DNA from: JBBRCX01 sp038204465
GTDB lineage: Bacteria; Planctomycetota; Phycisphaerae; Tepidisphaerales; Tepidisphaeraceae
NCBI GenBank assembly: GCA_038204465.1
Contig: JBBRCX010000033.1
Location: forward strand, 1 to 43,606
DNA length: 43,606 nucleotides
Direction: 5' to 3'
Both the position numbers and the translations under genes were made by a program. Of the stretch, positions 33,371 to 41,143 are shown piece by piece; the first letter of the stretch is position 1, and each line of letters opens with the position of its first letter. Below the pieces are notes generated by a model. That model searched no databases, had not been told where the DNA came from, and saw only the letters and a program-made list of their open reading frames with translations.

Positions 33371-33727
33371 TGACCGAAAAGTTACCGTTTTTCGTGAAGA
33401 AACGCAAAGGAAACGCGATTGACGCCGCCGGCCTTTCCATCGCCGCCGGCCCCGAATGATGGGTTCGTTTTGACCACTGGAGATTTCAACGCGCCTCCCC
33501 ACCGGGTCAATTGGCTCCCTTCGGCCCGGCGAAACATGCCCGGAAACATCACTCTGGTATGCCCACGCATCAGCGCACAACCTGTGCGCGATTAATTCGT
33601 TATACATTCTTTCTTAGGCTGTGGTTCGACTAAAACGGCTTGTTTTCTGGAGACAGGTCATTTCTCCGCCTGCGACCTCGGCCTCTCTGGTCACCGCCCC
33701 AACCGTCGATTACGCTGCCCGCCCGCT
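33371..33727. other. Divergent intergenic region between nrdR and the RNase Z-like gene
   Basis: This 357-bp stretch has no supported gene. It contains a perfect 7-bp inverted repeat (GCGCACA-ACC-TGTGCGC, 33573-33589). It also contains a 10-bp direct repeat (GCCGCCGGCC, twice near 33423-33450) and a TATAAC -10-like hexamer on the minus strand at 33599-33604. If that promoter is used, nrdR has a leader of about 220 nt beginning with the inverted repeat as a 5' hairpin. Confidence 0.5.
33599..33604 (-). promoter_or_regulatory. Candidate -10 (TATAAC) for nrdR
   Basis: On the minus strand TATAAC is preceded by AAGAAAGAATG, the same 16-bp context (33600-33615) found at the strong promoter at 20178. 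No -35 match is visible. The predicted start lies just before the 33573-33589 hairpin. Confidence 0.35.
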
Positions 33728-34645
33728 ATGCCCAACAAGTCGTTTCTGGTTCAGAAATTCGCCAGGCTCGAACTCGGGCCCTACCACGTCGTCGGGTACA
33801 GCGTCGCCGGCGAGGAGACCGTCGTACAGGTCCCGGAGCTCAATGTCTGCTTCGACATCGGCCGCTGCCCCTACTTCGCCCTCACCAGCGACATTGTCTG
33901 CCTCAGCCATGGCCACATGGATCATCTGGCCGGCCTCCCCTACTACCTTTCCCAGAGGTATTTCCAGGGGATGAAGACGGGCACCGTGTTGCTGCCGGCC
34001 GAGATCGAGCGGCCCGTCGACCTGATGCTCCGCTGCTGGCGCGATGTCGAGCGCCAGGGGACGCCTTACACCCTCGTGCCAATGTCGGCCGGGCAACTCC
34101 ATGAAATCCGCCGCGACTTCGGCATCCGCGCCCTGGCCACACACCACGGTGGTGTCAGCCTTGGCTATTCGCTGATCAGCATCCGTGAAAAGCTGAAGCC
34201 CGAATTCTTCGAGCGCCCCGGCCCCGAACTGGCCGCGCTGCGGCGGCAGGGAGTGGAGATTCAGTACCGCCTCGAAGTCCCGCTCGTGACATTTCTGGGC
34301 GACACTGCGTTCGGCGCTGTCTTCGATCACCCCGATGTGTTGAACGCCGAAATCCTGATCACCGAGTGCACCTTCTTCGACCCCGCCCATCGCACCAAGG
34401 CCAAGGCCGGCCGGCACCTCCATGTCGAGCAGTTCGCGGAGCTCGTGCCGAAGCTCAAGAATCAGCACATCATCCTCACCCACGTCACCCGCCGCACGGG
34501 CATCCGCCGGGCCTGGCGCCTTCTGCGTAATCTCATCGACGCCGAGCGCCTCAAGAACATCTATTTCCTGATGGATTTCGAAGGCGCTGTCGATGCCGGA
34601 GATGTCGAAGACACGGCCCCGCCCCCACCCGATACGGCGGAGTAG
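33728..34645 (+). CDS. Ribonuclease Z-like metallo-beta-lactamase-fold hydrolase
   Basis: The 305-residue protein has the metallo-beta-lactamase core SHGHMDHLAGLPYYLSQ (H61, H63, D65, H66). Further blocks follow: THHGGVSLGYSLIS (GGxSLGY is typical of RNase Z-like proteins), FLGDTAFGAVF, ITECTFFDP and HIILTHVTRRT, which supply the remaining metal ligands and the family's E and H. RNase Z matures tRNA 3' ends, but this subgroup is shorter in the exosite arm, so a tRNA role is only likely. It is cytoplasmic. No Shine-Dalgarno precedes the ATG. It is divergent from nrdR and converges on the second PhyH gene. The last 20 residues are Pro/Asp-rich. Confidence 0.85.
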   Translation: MPNKSFLVQKFARLELGPYHVVGYSVAGEETVVQVPELNVCFDIGRCPYFALTSDIVCLSHGHMDHLAGLPYYLSQRYFQGMKTGTVLLPAEIERPVDLMLRCWRDVERQGTPYTLVPMSAGQLHEIRRDFGIRALATHHGGVSLGYSLISIREKLKPEFFERPGPELAALRRQGVEIQYRLEVPLVTFLGDTAFGAVFDHPDVLNAEILITECTFFDPAHRTKAKAGRHLHVEQFAELVPKLKNQHIILTHVTRRTGIRRAWRLLRNLIDAERLKNIYFLMDFEGAVDAGDVEDTAPPPPDTAE

Positions 34646-34703
34646 GACTCGTCCTCCCTCGTCAGTTGCGCCTCATTCGCAACTGACAATGACTCGCGAC
34701 AAA

Positions 34704-35522
34704 TCACAACCCGTAATGCGATTTCATCGAATGCTCTTCCACCGCTTCGCCCTTCATCTGGTAGCGGTTGTCCACTGACAGCCGAAGCCGATCCTTCGTC
34801 AGGTTCGGCAGCGCTCTGTGGATCGTGTGGGAGTGAAAGACCAGAACGTCCCCGAGATTGAAATTCCCCGCGTGCCATTCGACGTCGGAGCCGTGGGGGA
34901 GGCGCTCTTTGGGAACGCCGGCGGCCGCGTATTTGTGGCCATCAAACACCCGATGCTCGATGAAGCCGCCGCGGTGCGAGCCGCGGAGGACGGAAAGGCC
35001 GCCCAGTTCAACCGGGCAGTCGCCCAGCGGCATCCAGACGGTATACGTCTCCGGCGTGCCGTGAATGTACTGCCAGTCCTGGTGCATGCCGGTGGTCTGC
35101 TCGGTGTTGTTGGGGAAGGTCACGCGCCCGATCCGGAGCCGATGGCACAGCACCTCCCCGTCAAACAACCGCCCCACCAGGCCGGTGAGCGCGGGATCCT
35201 CCGGAAATGAGATGAACGCCGGAAGGTTCACGATCTTCTTGTAGATCTCCATGTAAGGCTGCTCGCCCTCCGTGAACGGCCCCGCGCCGCTCCACTTCCC
35301 CTGCAACAGGTCCGATTTCGTATCCACCCAACCCGCGTCGCGGCACAATTCGAGGATCTGCCGGCGCAGGTCCAGGAGGCGGTCCCGCGGCGCCGCGTTC
35401 CGCACGAACAGATACCCGTTGTCACGCATCATCTCTCGAAGACGCGGGCGGTCCCCCAAGGCATCGTTTGCCACAATGAACGGCTTGAATTCCGCTGAAA
35501 CCTCTTGCGACGCTGCAACCAT
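34704..35522 (-). CDS. Phytanoyl-CoA dioxygenase (PhyH) family protein
   Basis: A 272-residue Fe(II)/2-oxoglutarate oxygenase, distinct from the one at 24278. It has MRDNGYLFVRNAAPRDRLLDLRRQIL, the HxD metal motif in TGMHQDWQYIHGT, and LGGLSVLRGSHRGG. The distal histidine region is LVFHSHTIHRALPN, followed by the 2-oxoglutarate arginine (DRLRLSVDNRYQ). The substrate is unknown. AGAGG about seven bases upstream supports the ATG. Upstream on the same strand is a decayed coding region (35530-35938). It converges on the RNase Z-like gene. Confidence 0.88.
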   Translation of the reverse strand: MVAASQEVSAEFKPFIVANDALGDRPRLREMMRDNGYLFVRNAAPRDRLLDLRRQILELCRDAGWVDTKSDLLQGKWSGAGPFTEGEQPYMEIYKKIVNLPAFISFPEDPALTGLVGRLFDGEVLCHRLRIGRVTFPNNTEQTTGMHQDWQYIHGTPETYTVWMPLGDCPVELGGLSVLRGSHRGGFIEHRVFDGHKYAAAGVPKERLPHGSDVEWHAGNFNLGDVLVFHSHTIHRALPNLTKDRLRLSVDNRYQMKGEAVEEHSMKSHYGL

Positions 35523-35529
35523 GATGGGG

Positions 35530-35938
35530 CCTCTGCTGATTGTTCAGGATTCACTTCGGCGCGATGAACCAGCCTATCCGGCATGGCCGAACCCGCAAGG
35601 GCCGGCTGCAGCACCACGCGCTGCGTCACCTCGTGCCATGCCTCAAACAGCAAATCGTAAAAGATCAAATCGCCGCCCGCGATGTCGAACGACCCCCCGT
35701 CGATGTGCGCGGTCCCCGGCCCGATTGGACGAGCAAAATCTTAGAGTCTTCAATGTATCGGGAACCAAAGCCGCCGCCGGGCGGCGTCGTAGAAGTTCGC
35801 GTATCGCAATACGGGCGAAAGCTGCTCCCAACCGTCCCACGCCGCCGACGCTTCCTGCGTCATGCCACGCAGAATCGCGGGGCGTCCCAACAAGGTCAAG
35901 CGAAGCTGCGAGACGTCTGTGTCGGGCGAGCTGCTGGT
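35530..35938 (-). pseudogene. Decayed coding region between the PhyH gene and the ParA-partner gene
   Basis: In one minus-strand frame this gap reads as two protein-like pieces. The first ends WEQLSPVLRYANFYDAARRR...H at a TGA (35750-35752). The second starts after a TAA nine bases later (35741-35743) and reads ARPIGPGTAHIDGGSFDIAG, then DLIFYDLLFEAWHEVTQRVV. Both have GC-biased third positions like the flanking genes. The first piece has no start codon at a sensible place, and its only ATG (35863) would give 37 residues. The simplest reading is a gene broken by nonsense mutations. I do not recognise the family, and two very small genes cannot be excluded. Confidence 0.4.
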
Positions 35939-35975
35939 TTAGCCGTCGCGCGCCCACGCGACGTTCCACTCACGC

Positions 35976-37613
35976 TCATGCCGCTTCCAGCAGCAATCCC
36001 GTCTTCTCACCCCAGCGAAGTGTGCGATATGCCTGCACCCTCACGGTCTGGGCCTGCAGCATCGGTTGAAGCACCTCCGCCGTCAGGTCAATCTGATCGA
36101 CGAACAGCCGCAACCGCGGAAGCAGGTGCGGATCGATCGCGAATTGCGGAACCGCCATCGCCAACAGCGGCCGATTCTCGATGAGCCATCGATAGGCTTT
36201 CCCGATCGACCGCAGATCGCCCAGTCCCTGCCGGGCAACGGCCAGCAACACAATGCTCCCGTCCCGCGCGATGGCAATCCTCGCGTCCCCGCACATCGGG
36301 GCGCGCACCGGGCACTCCACGATCTCGCCGGCCGCTTGACGAAGCACCGCGCCCACGACAGCGTCGGCCGTCGCCGCTCCGTTCGGCAGATCCAGCACTT
36401 CATCAATTGCCGCGCGAGGCGTCGAATCCGAAGCGAGGCTCATCTTCAACTCCGGTTTTGATTCGCTCGCCGCCATCGCGGGCGTTGAAGCAGGTTCGAC
36501 CAGGGTCTCGACCGCCGCTTTCGGCTCCTGCCCGACCTCGCAATCAGTTGCCTCAGCCGGCTCCGGCTGCGAGGGCTGGATCACCAGCTCACCCACCATC
36601 GTTCGTTGCACAGGCTCCGCCTGTTCGATCGGCTGCGCCCGTTCCACCGGCTCCTCTATTGCAGCGCCTTCACTGCGTTGAGCAACCACACCCTCTTTGG
36701 CCCGGCTCAGGAACTCTTCAACAATCTCCCACTGCGGCGCGGCGGCGATCAGCGCCTTGTCGCGCGTCGGCCGGTAGAAAAGAACGAGGTGCTCGCTGAC
36801 CCGGCTGCTCTTTCGCACGGCCGGCTCCGGCTCAAGCGTCCAGTCCAGGAACTGCTGGCAAACCCCGGACAGCTTGCGAAACACGCGGACCATCTCCGCT
36901 TCGTCGTGCGCATCGAGCAGCGCGAGCGTAAGCCGGGGGCGGTGGCCCTCGGACAGCCCCTTGAGCGAACGATAGCTGGAGACCACGCCGTCATGGTCGC
37001 AGGTCGACAGCAGCGTCCAGTGCCCGACCTGCCGCAGCAGCGCCTTGGCTTCGGGGATGCGCGGGCTGGGGACCAGCAGCAGCCAGCGGTCGATGTCCCA
37101 ATTCATCTCCTCGATGGCCTCCGCCATCTGCCGTGGGTCGAAGCACTCGGCCCCGCGCGGCTCCGCGGGCGAGCCATACGACTCTGAAGCACCCGATGGC
37201 TCGAAGCACATCAGGCGAAACTCCGAGGCGTCCAACTCGATCAGGCCAATGCGGGCGCCTTGCGCCGCCAGGTGCCGCGCGTATTCCTTCACACGGTCAA
37301 ACTGCTTCCCGTTCAGATGTGTCCCGATGACCGCCGTCACCTGCGCCGGGCGCGCCGCAGGCGCCGACTGCTCCAACGCCGCCGGGTCGCGCTCGCCGAA
37401 TACCTGGGCGAACTCTTCAGGGGTCAGGTCAATGCTCATATTCGTGTTCGGGGCTGCCTGCCCGGGTTGGGAAGCCGGCGGCGTCGGCTGCGCAGCGCCG
37501 GGCGGCGTGCGCTGCGGACGCGGAGCGCCGTTCGTCTGACGATCGCGAACGCTGCTCAGGAACAAGTGACTGATCTCACTCAGGCTTCGCTTTTGCGGTG
37601 GCTGCTCAGACAT
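35976..37613 (-). CDS. ParA/MinD-like protein with degenerate P-loop, hypothetical
   Basis: A 545-residue cytoplasmic protein. The first 75 residues are Pro/Gln-rich and disordered. Residues 91-250 look like a ParA/MinD-type fold: QVTAVIGTHLNGKQFDRVKE holds GxxxxGK (97-103) followed by Gln104 where Ser/Thr is needed, and then comes the strand RIGLIELDASEFRL. A Glu/Pro/Ala-rich linker spans about 315-410, and a C-terminal domain (about 410-545) contains DGSIVLLAVARQGLGDLRSIGKAYRWL. Nucleotide binding is probably lost. It follows the ParA-CBM48 gene by 116 bp on the same strand and is likely its partner. Family unknown; the relation to ParA is my reading of motif order. Confidence 0.6.
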   Translation of the reverse strand: MSEQPPQKRSLSEISHLFLSSVRDRQTNGAPRPQRTPPGAAQPTPPASQPGQAAPNTNMSIDLTPEEFAQVFGERDPAALEQSAPAARPAQVTAVIGTHLNGKQFDRVKEYARHLAAQGARIGLIELDASEFRLMCFEPSGASESYGSPAEPRGAECFDPRQMAEAIEEMNWDIDRWLLLVPSPRIPEAKALLRQVGHWTLLSTCDHDGVVSSYRSLKGLSEGHRPRLTLALLDAHDEAEMVRVFRKLSGVCQQFLDWTLEPEPAVRKSSRVSEHLVLFYRPTRDKALIAAAPQWEIVEEFLSRAKEGVVAQRSEGAAIEEPVERAQPIEQAEPVQRTMVGELVIQPSQPEPAEATDCEVGQEPKAAVETLVEPASTPAMAASESKPELKMSLASDSTPRAAIDEVLDLPNGAATADAVVGAVLRQAAGEIVECPVRAPMCGDARIAIARDGSIVLLAVARQGLGDLRSIGKAYRWLIENRPLLAMAVPQFAIDPHLLPRLRLFVDQIDLTAEVLQPMLQAQTVRVQAYRTLRWGEKTGLLLEAA

Positions 37614-37657
37614 GAAAGTTCCCGATTTATCAACGAATGAGTCGATCGCTCATCGTG

Positions 37658-37678
37658 GCACGGGCGTCCCGCCCGTGC
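37658..37678. repeat. Short palindromic repeat GCACGGGCG-TCC-CGCCCGTGC
   Basis: A perfect 9-bp inverted repeat around TCC in the gap between the parA-like gene and its downstream partner. It differs from the copy at 26183-26203 by one base pair changed on both arms (T-A to C-G), so the hairpin is kept. It could act as a partial terminator between the two genes. Confidence 0.75.
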
Positions 37679-37729
37679 TGACGGCTCCAGGCTTTACAGC
37701 AGCCCTGGCTACTCATTTCGCGACATTCC

Positions 37730-39046
37730 TCACTCCACTTCGACGATGTTGTTCAACTCCCCAAACTGGTTGCTCTCGACATATTTGTTATTCGGATCCG
37801 TCACCCATTTCCCGTCAACAATGAAACGGTAACGGTATCGGCCCGGCCGAAGCGGCAGCTTCATGGTCCACTCGCCCGGACGGCCCAGGCTGCGCATCGG
37901 AGCGGAGGGCACCCAGTCATTGAAGTCGCCTGCGACCAGCACTTCGCTGGCGTCGAATTTGGCCGCGAAGATCACCTCATCGCCAAACTGGCGCACGCCG
38001 TAAAACTCCTCGATCTTCTGGGCCGTGCTCTTGATCTCCACCGCCGCCGTTACCGGGGGACCTTCCACCTCGGCGGCGATCCGCACGCCGGCATCCGTCC
38101 CAAACGCGGCCGTCGCCGCAGTCTCGCCAAAGCTTGCGGTTTCCTCTTCAGCCGCCGGCGCCGCTGCCGCGGCGTTTCGCCCGAACTGGAAGTTGGTCAG
38201 CTGGGCCAACTGCTTCGCCCGCTGCACCAACTCCGCCGGACGCGACAGCTTCTCGCTCAGCGTCGGCTCGACGTCGAGCGTGCGATGACCCATCAGCTCG
38301 CGGGCGAGATTCACAAAGTCCTTGTAGCCCCGGCTGCCCGGATCGTATTCGGTGATCGGCTGCCCAAAGCTGGCCGCCTCTTTCAGTTTCGTATTGAAGT
38401 TGACCGTGCTCTCCATCAGGTAGTCGCGGAACTTGGCCCGCAACTCCGAGAGCACCTCGCGGGCAAGCTTGGTCCGCGTGTCGTAGAGCGTGGGGAGCAC
38501 GCGGATGACGATGTCCTTGTTGCACCGCTCGCGAAGCAGTTCCAAAGTCTCCATCATCTTGCCCAGGCCGTGCAGGCTGAAGTAGCCGGTCTCCACTGGC
38601 ACGATCACCTCGTCGCACGCGCGCAGCGCGTTGAAGGTCAACAGCCCCACGCTCGGCGGGCAGTCGATGATGCACCATTGGTAGGTATCGCGAACGCTGT
38701 CGAGCCCGCGGGCGAGACGATCCTCGCGCCCCGCGCGGCCCGCAAAGACCTGCTCGAACGCCGCGAGCTTCAGGTTGGAGGGCGCGAGATCGAAATCGCT
38801 GGCGATCTGCCAGACGATCTCTCCCAGCCGCGCGACCTTCCCATCGTGCGCCTCGATCAGCGCGTCGTAAACGGTCCGCTCGATCTGTTCTTCGGGAACC
38901 GCGAGGCCTACGCCGCAGTGCCCCTGCGGGTCCATGTCCACCAGCAGCGTCTTGTGCCCCAGTCGCGCCAGGCACGCCGCCAGGTTGATGCTCGTCGTCG
39001 TCTTCCCGCAGCCGCCCTTCTGATTGATGATGGCGATCGTTCGCAT
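37730..39046 (-). CDS. ParA-family ATPase fused to a C-terminal AMPK-type glycogen-binding domain (CBM48)
   Basis: A 438-residue fusion. Residues 1 to about 270 form a complete ParA ATPase: deviant Walker A KGGCGKTT (10-17), LLVDMDPQGHCGVGL, CIIDCPPSVGLLTFNALRA, and PVETGYFSLHGL. After an Ala/Glu-rich linker, residues about 355-438 match the AMPK-beta/CBM48 glycogen-binding module: VLVAGDFNDWVPSAPM, YRYRFIVDGKWVTDPNN and FGELNNIVEVE. The sugar-contact residues are present (Trp378, Arg for Lys in YRYRF, Trp414, Asn of LNN). ParA proteins position DNA or protein bodies on the nucleoid. Here the cargo is likely an alpha-glucan, by inference. No parB is present. A purine-rich AAGGAAGG precedes the ATG. 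Confidence 0.88.
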   Translation of the reverse strand: MRTIAIINQKGGCGKTTTSINLAACLARLGHKTLLVDMDPQGHCGVGLAVPEEQIERTVYDALIEAHDGKVARLGEIVWQIASDFDLAPSNLKLAAFEQVFAGRAGREDRLARGLDSVRDTYQWCIIDCPPSVGLLTFNALRACDEVIVPVETGYFSLHGLGKMMETLELLRERCNKDIVIRVLPTLYDTRTKLAREVLSELRAKFRDYLMESTVNFNTKLKEAASFGQPITEYDPGSRGYKDFVNLARELMGHRTLDVEPTLSEKLSRPAELVQRAKQLAQLTNFQFGRNAAAAAPAAEEETASFGETAATAAFGTDAGVRIAAEVEGPPVTAAVEIKSTAQKIEEFYGVRQFGDEVIFAAKFDASEVLVAGDFNDWVPSAPMRSLGRPGEWTMKLPLRPGRYRYRFIVDGKWVTDPNNKYVESNQFGELNNIVEVE

Positions 39047-39383
39047 TGCTGACCTTCCTTGGCTTCGGAGGCGTCTTTGTCTCCGCATCGAGGGGCTCCA
39101 TGCCCCGCGGCCAATCGCTTGGCCGATTGAAATAAGCGAATCGGAAAACTGCCTGCGTTTCAGATCGGTGCTCAGCGCCTGAAAACTTTAGGATTATGGG
39201 ACACACGCAGGTCTTGCCCGCCCAGTCGGAACAACGCCAGGAACAAAACCGCGATTGACGCGCACGGATGATAAGATTTGATTTCAACAAGGCTTAAAGT
39301 GTGTGAGCCTGATCGACGCACTCTGGAGACCGCAAAGCGCTGTACCGCACAAATGCAGGCAGTCGAAAGGCAGTCGCCCTTCG
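39047..39383. other. Intergenic region upstream of the parA-like gene (337 bp)
   Basis: No gene is supported. The stretch is lower in GC than its surroundings around 39185-39300. It has a CATAAT -10-like hexamer on the minus strand (39193-39198) without a -35, which is a weak promoter candidate for the parA-like gene. I see no terminator for the transporter gene that ends at 39384. Confidence 0.4.
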
Positions 39384-41003
39384 CTACGCCCCCATCGCCT
39401 CCAGCCCTTCCGTCGGGCTGACCTTGTGGCTCGCGTGCCGCGGCGGCATTAGTGTTGTCACCAATAGCTGCAGCACCGCCGCCCCCAGCATCGCCCCGAA
39501 AACCCACATCAGCCCGGAACTGATCACATGACCGATCTCATGGACGAGTTTCGCGTCGAGGCCGCGGCGCAGCATGGGATCGAGGATTGCGCCGGGATTC
39601 ACGCCGCTTCGCTGCAGCGTTGCCATCTCCGGGGCGACGAGTGTGTTGAAGAGCCCTCCCATCAGGCCGATGCCGATCGCGCCGCCGATCGACCTAAAGA
39701 ACGTGGAATTCGCGGTGATGATCCCCCGCTGGTGATAACCCACCGCCTCTTGCGCCGAGAGCAGATAGCTCATCGAGCACGGCCCGAACCCAAAGCCCGT
39801 CACCGCGAGCACCACGGTCAGCGCCCACCGCGGCGCCTCCAACTGGGCGCAGAGGACCAGCCCCACGAAGCCCATCACCACGAAAAACGCTCCGCAAAGC
39901 GCGGTCTTGCGGAACCCCCAGCGCACCAATAGTGGCGCCCCAACCAAATTGCTGAAAGCCCAGGTGACCATCACCGGCGTGATGACGCCCGCCGCCGCCG
40001 TCGCGCCGCCCCCGCGACCACCCTGCACGTAGAGCGGCACGTACGTGTCGACGCAGAGAAAGCCCGCGCCCAGCAGGAAGTTCCCAAGGATCGAAGGACC
40101 TACCTCGCGCTGCAGCATCAGGTCCGGGGGCATGATCGGGTTCTCGCTGCGCCGCTCGTGCCGGATGAAGTACGCGACGGCCGCTGTCGCAAGCAGGACG
40201 AGCAGCGCCGCCATCGGCATTGACCACCCGTCGGGGCCGAGTCTTGCCACCAGCGCGAGGATGATCGTGCAGGCCAGCGCAAGCGCTGCCGCCCCCGGCA
40301 AGTCCAGGTCGGTCGAGTGCGGCTTGGTATGGTCGTGATACTTCCAGGCAATGACCGCGATCGCGAGCAGGGCGAACGGAAGGTTCACGAAGAAGATCGA
40401 GCGCCAGCCCAGCGTGTTAACGAGAAAGGCGCCCAACGCCGGCCCCGCGAGCGATGCGCCGCCCCAGACAGTGCTGAACAGCGCCTGCATCCGTGCCCGC
40501 TGCTGAAGCGTGAACAGGTCCGCGAGGATCGTCAGAGTCGTCGGCATCGTCCCGCCGGCGCCCAGACCCTGCAGCCCGCGGTAAAGAATCAACTGAAGCA
40601 TGGAATGCGCCGACGACGCCAGAACCGACCCCGCCGCGAACAGCGCGATCGATCCCAGCAACACCCGCTTGCGGCCGAGCGCATCCGCAAGCCGGCCGTA
40701 AAGCGGCATCGTAACGGTGCAAGCCAGCAGATAGATCGATGCCACCCAGGAGTAATGCTTCAGGCCGTGCAATTCGCCGATGATCGTCGGCATGGCGGTG
40801 CTGGTGACCGTCATCTCCATCGCGGTCAGGACCATCACCAGCGTCAGGGCGGCGGTGACGTAAGCGCGGCTGGCGGTGTCCGTCGCGGGCGAGTCAAGCG
40901 ACGTGCCGGCGGAGCCCGTGCCGACCCGCAGGACATCGAGAGGTGATTGGCGCGGATTGGGCTGCGACGCGGTTGCGGTGGCGCCCGCGGGGGGATTGCT
41001 CAT
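39384..41003 (-). CDS. MFS transporter, DHA2 (EmrB/QacA) family
   Basis: A 539-residue inner-membrane drug/proton antiporter-type protein with about 14 hydrophobic segments. Signatures are VMVLTAMEMTVTSTAMPTII (motif D1 region of the DHA2 family), YGRLADALGRKRVLLGSIALF (motif A), LYRGLQGLGAGGTMP (motif B) and GGASLAGPALGAFLVNTLGWR (motif C), which is the antiporter motif. The N-terminal 45 residues are polar. The ATG at 41003 is preferred; a TTG six bases upstream is also in frame. No regulator or EmrA-type fusion protein is adjacent, so the exported compound is unknown. It stands alone between the cyclophilin gene and the parA-like gene. Confidence 0.92.
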   Translation of the reverse strand: MSNPPAGATATASQPNPRQSPLDVLRVGTGSAGTSLDSPATDTASRAYVTAALTLVMVLTAMEMTVTSTAMPTIIGELHGLKHYSWVASIYLLACTVTMPLYGRLADALGRKRVLLGSIALFAAGSVLASSAHSMLQLILYRGLQGLGAGGTMPTTLTILADLFTLQQRARMQALFSTVWGGASLAGPALGAFLVNTLGWRSIFFVNLPFALLAIAVIAWKYHDHTKPHSTDLDLPGAAALALACTIILALVARLGPDGWSMPMAALLVLLATAAVAYFIRHERRSENPIMPPDLMLQREVGPSILGNFLLGAGFLCVDTYVPLYVQGGRGGGATAAAGVITPVMVTWAFSNLVGAPLLVRWGFRKTALCGAFFVVMGFVGLVLCAQLEAPRWALTVVLAVTGFGFGPCSMSYLLSAQEAVGYHQRGIITANSTFFRSIGGAIGIGLMGGLFNTLVAPEMATLQRSGVNPGAILDPMLRRGLDAKLVHEIGHVISSGLMWVFGAMLGAAVLQLLVTTLMPPRHASHKVSPTEGLEAMGA

Positions 41004-41143
41004 GTTCAACTGCGGCTTTCATCAAGTGCATATCAACCGGCAAAGTCAGAGGGTAGGCGCGCGCGGGCTCAGGGTAAAGCAAGCTCCGTACGCTTCGCAG
41101 CGCACCGCCACCGCGCCCGTGAAAAGAGTTCGCGACGCAAACC

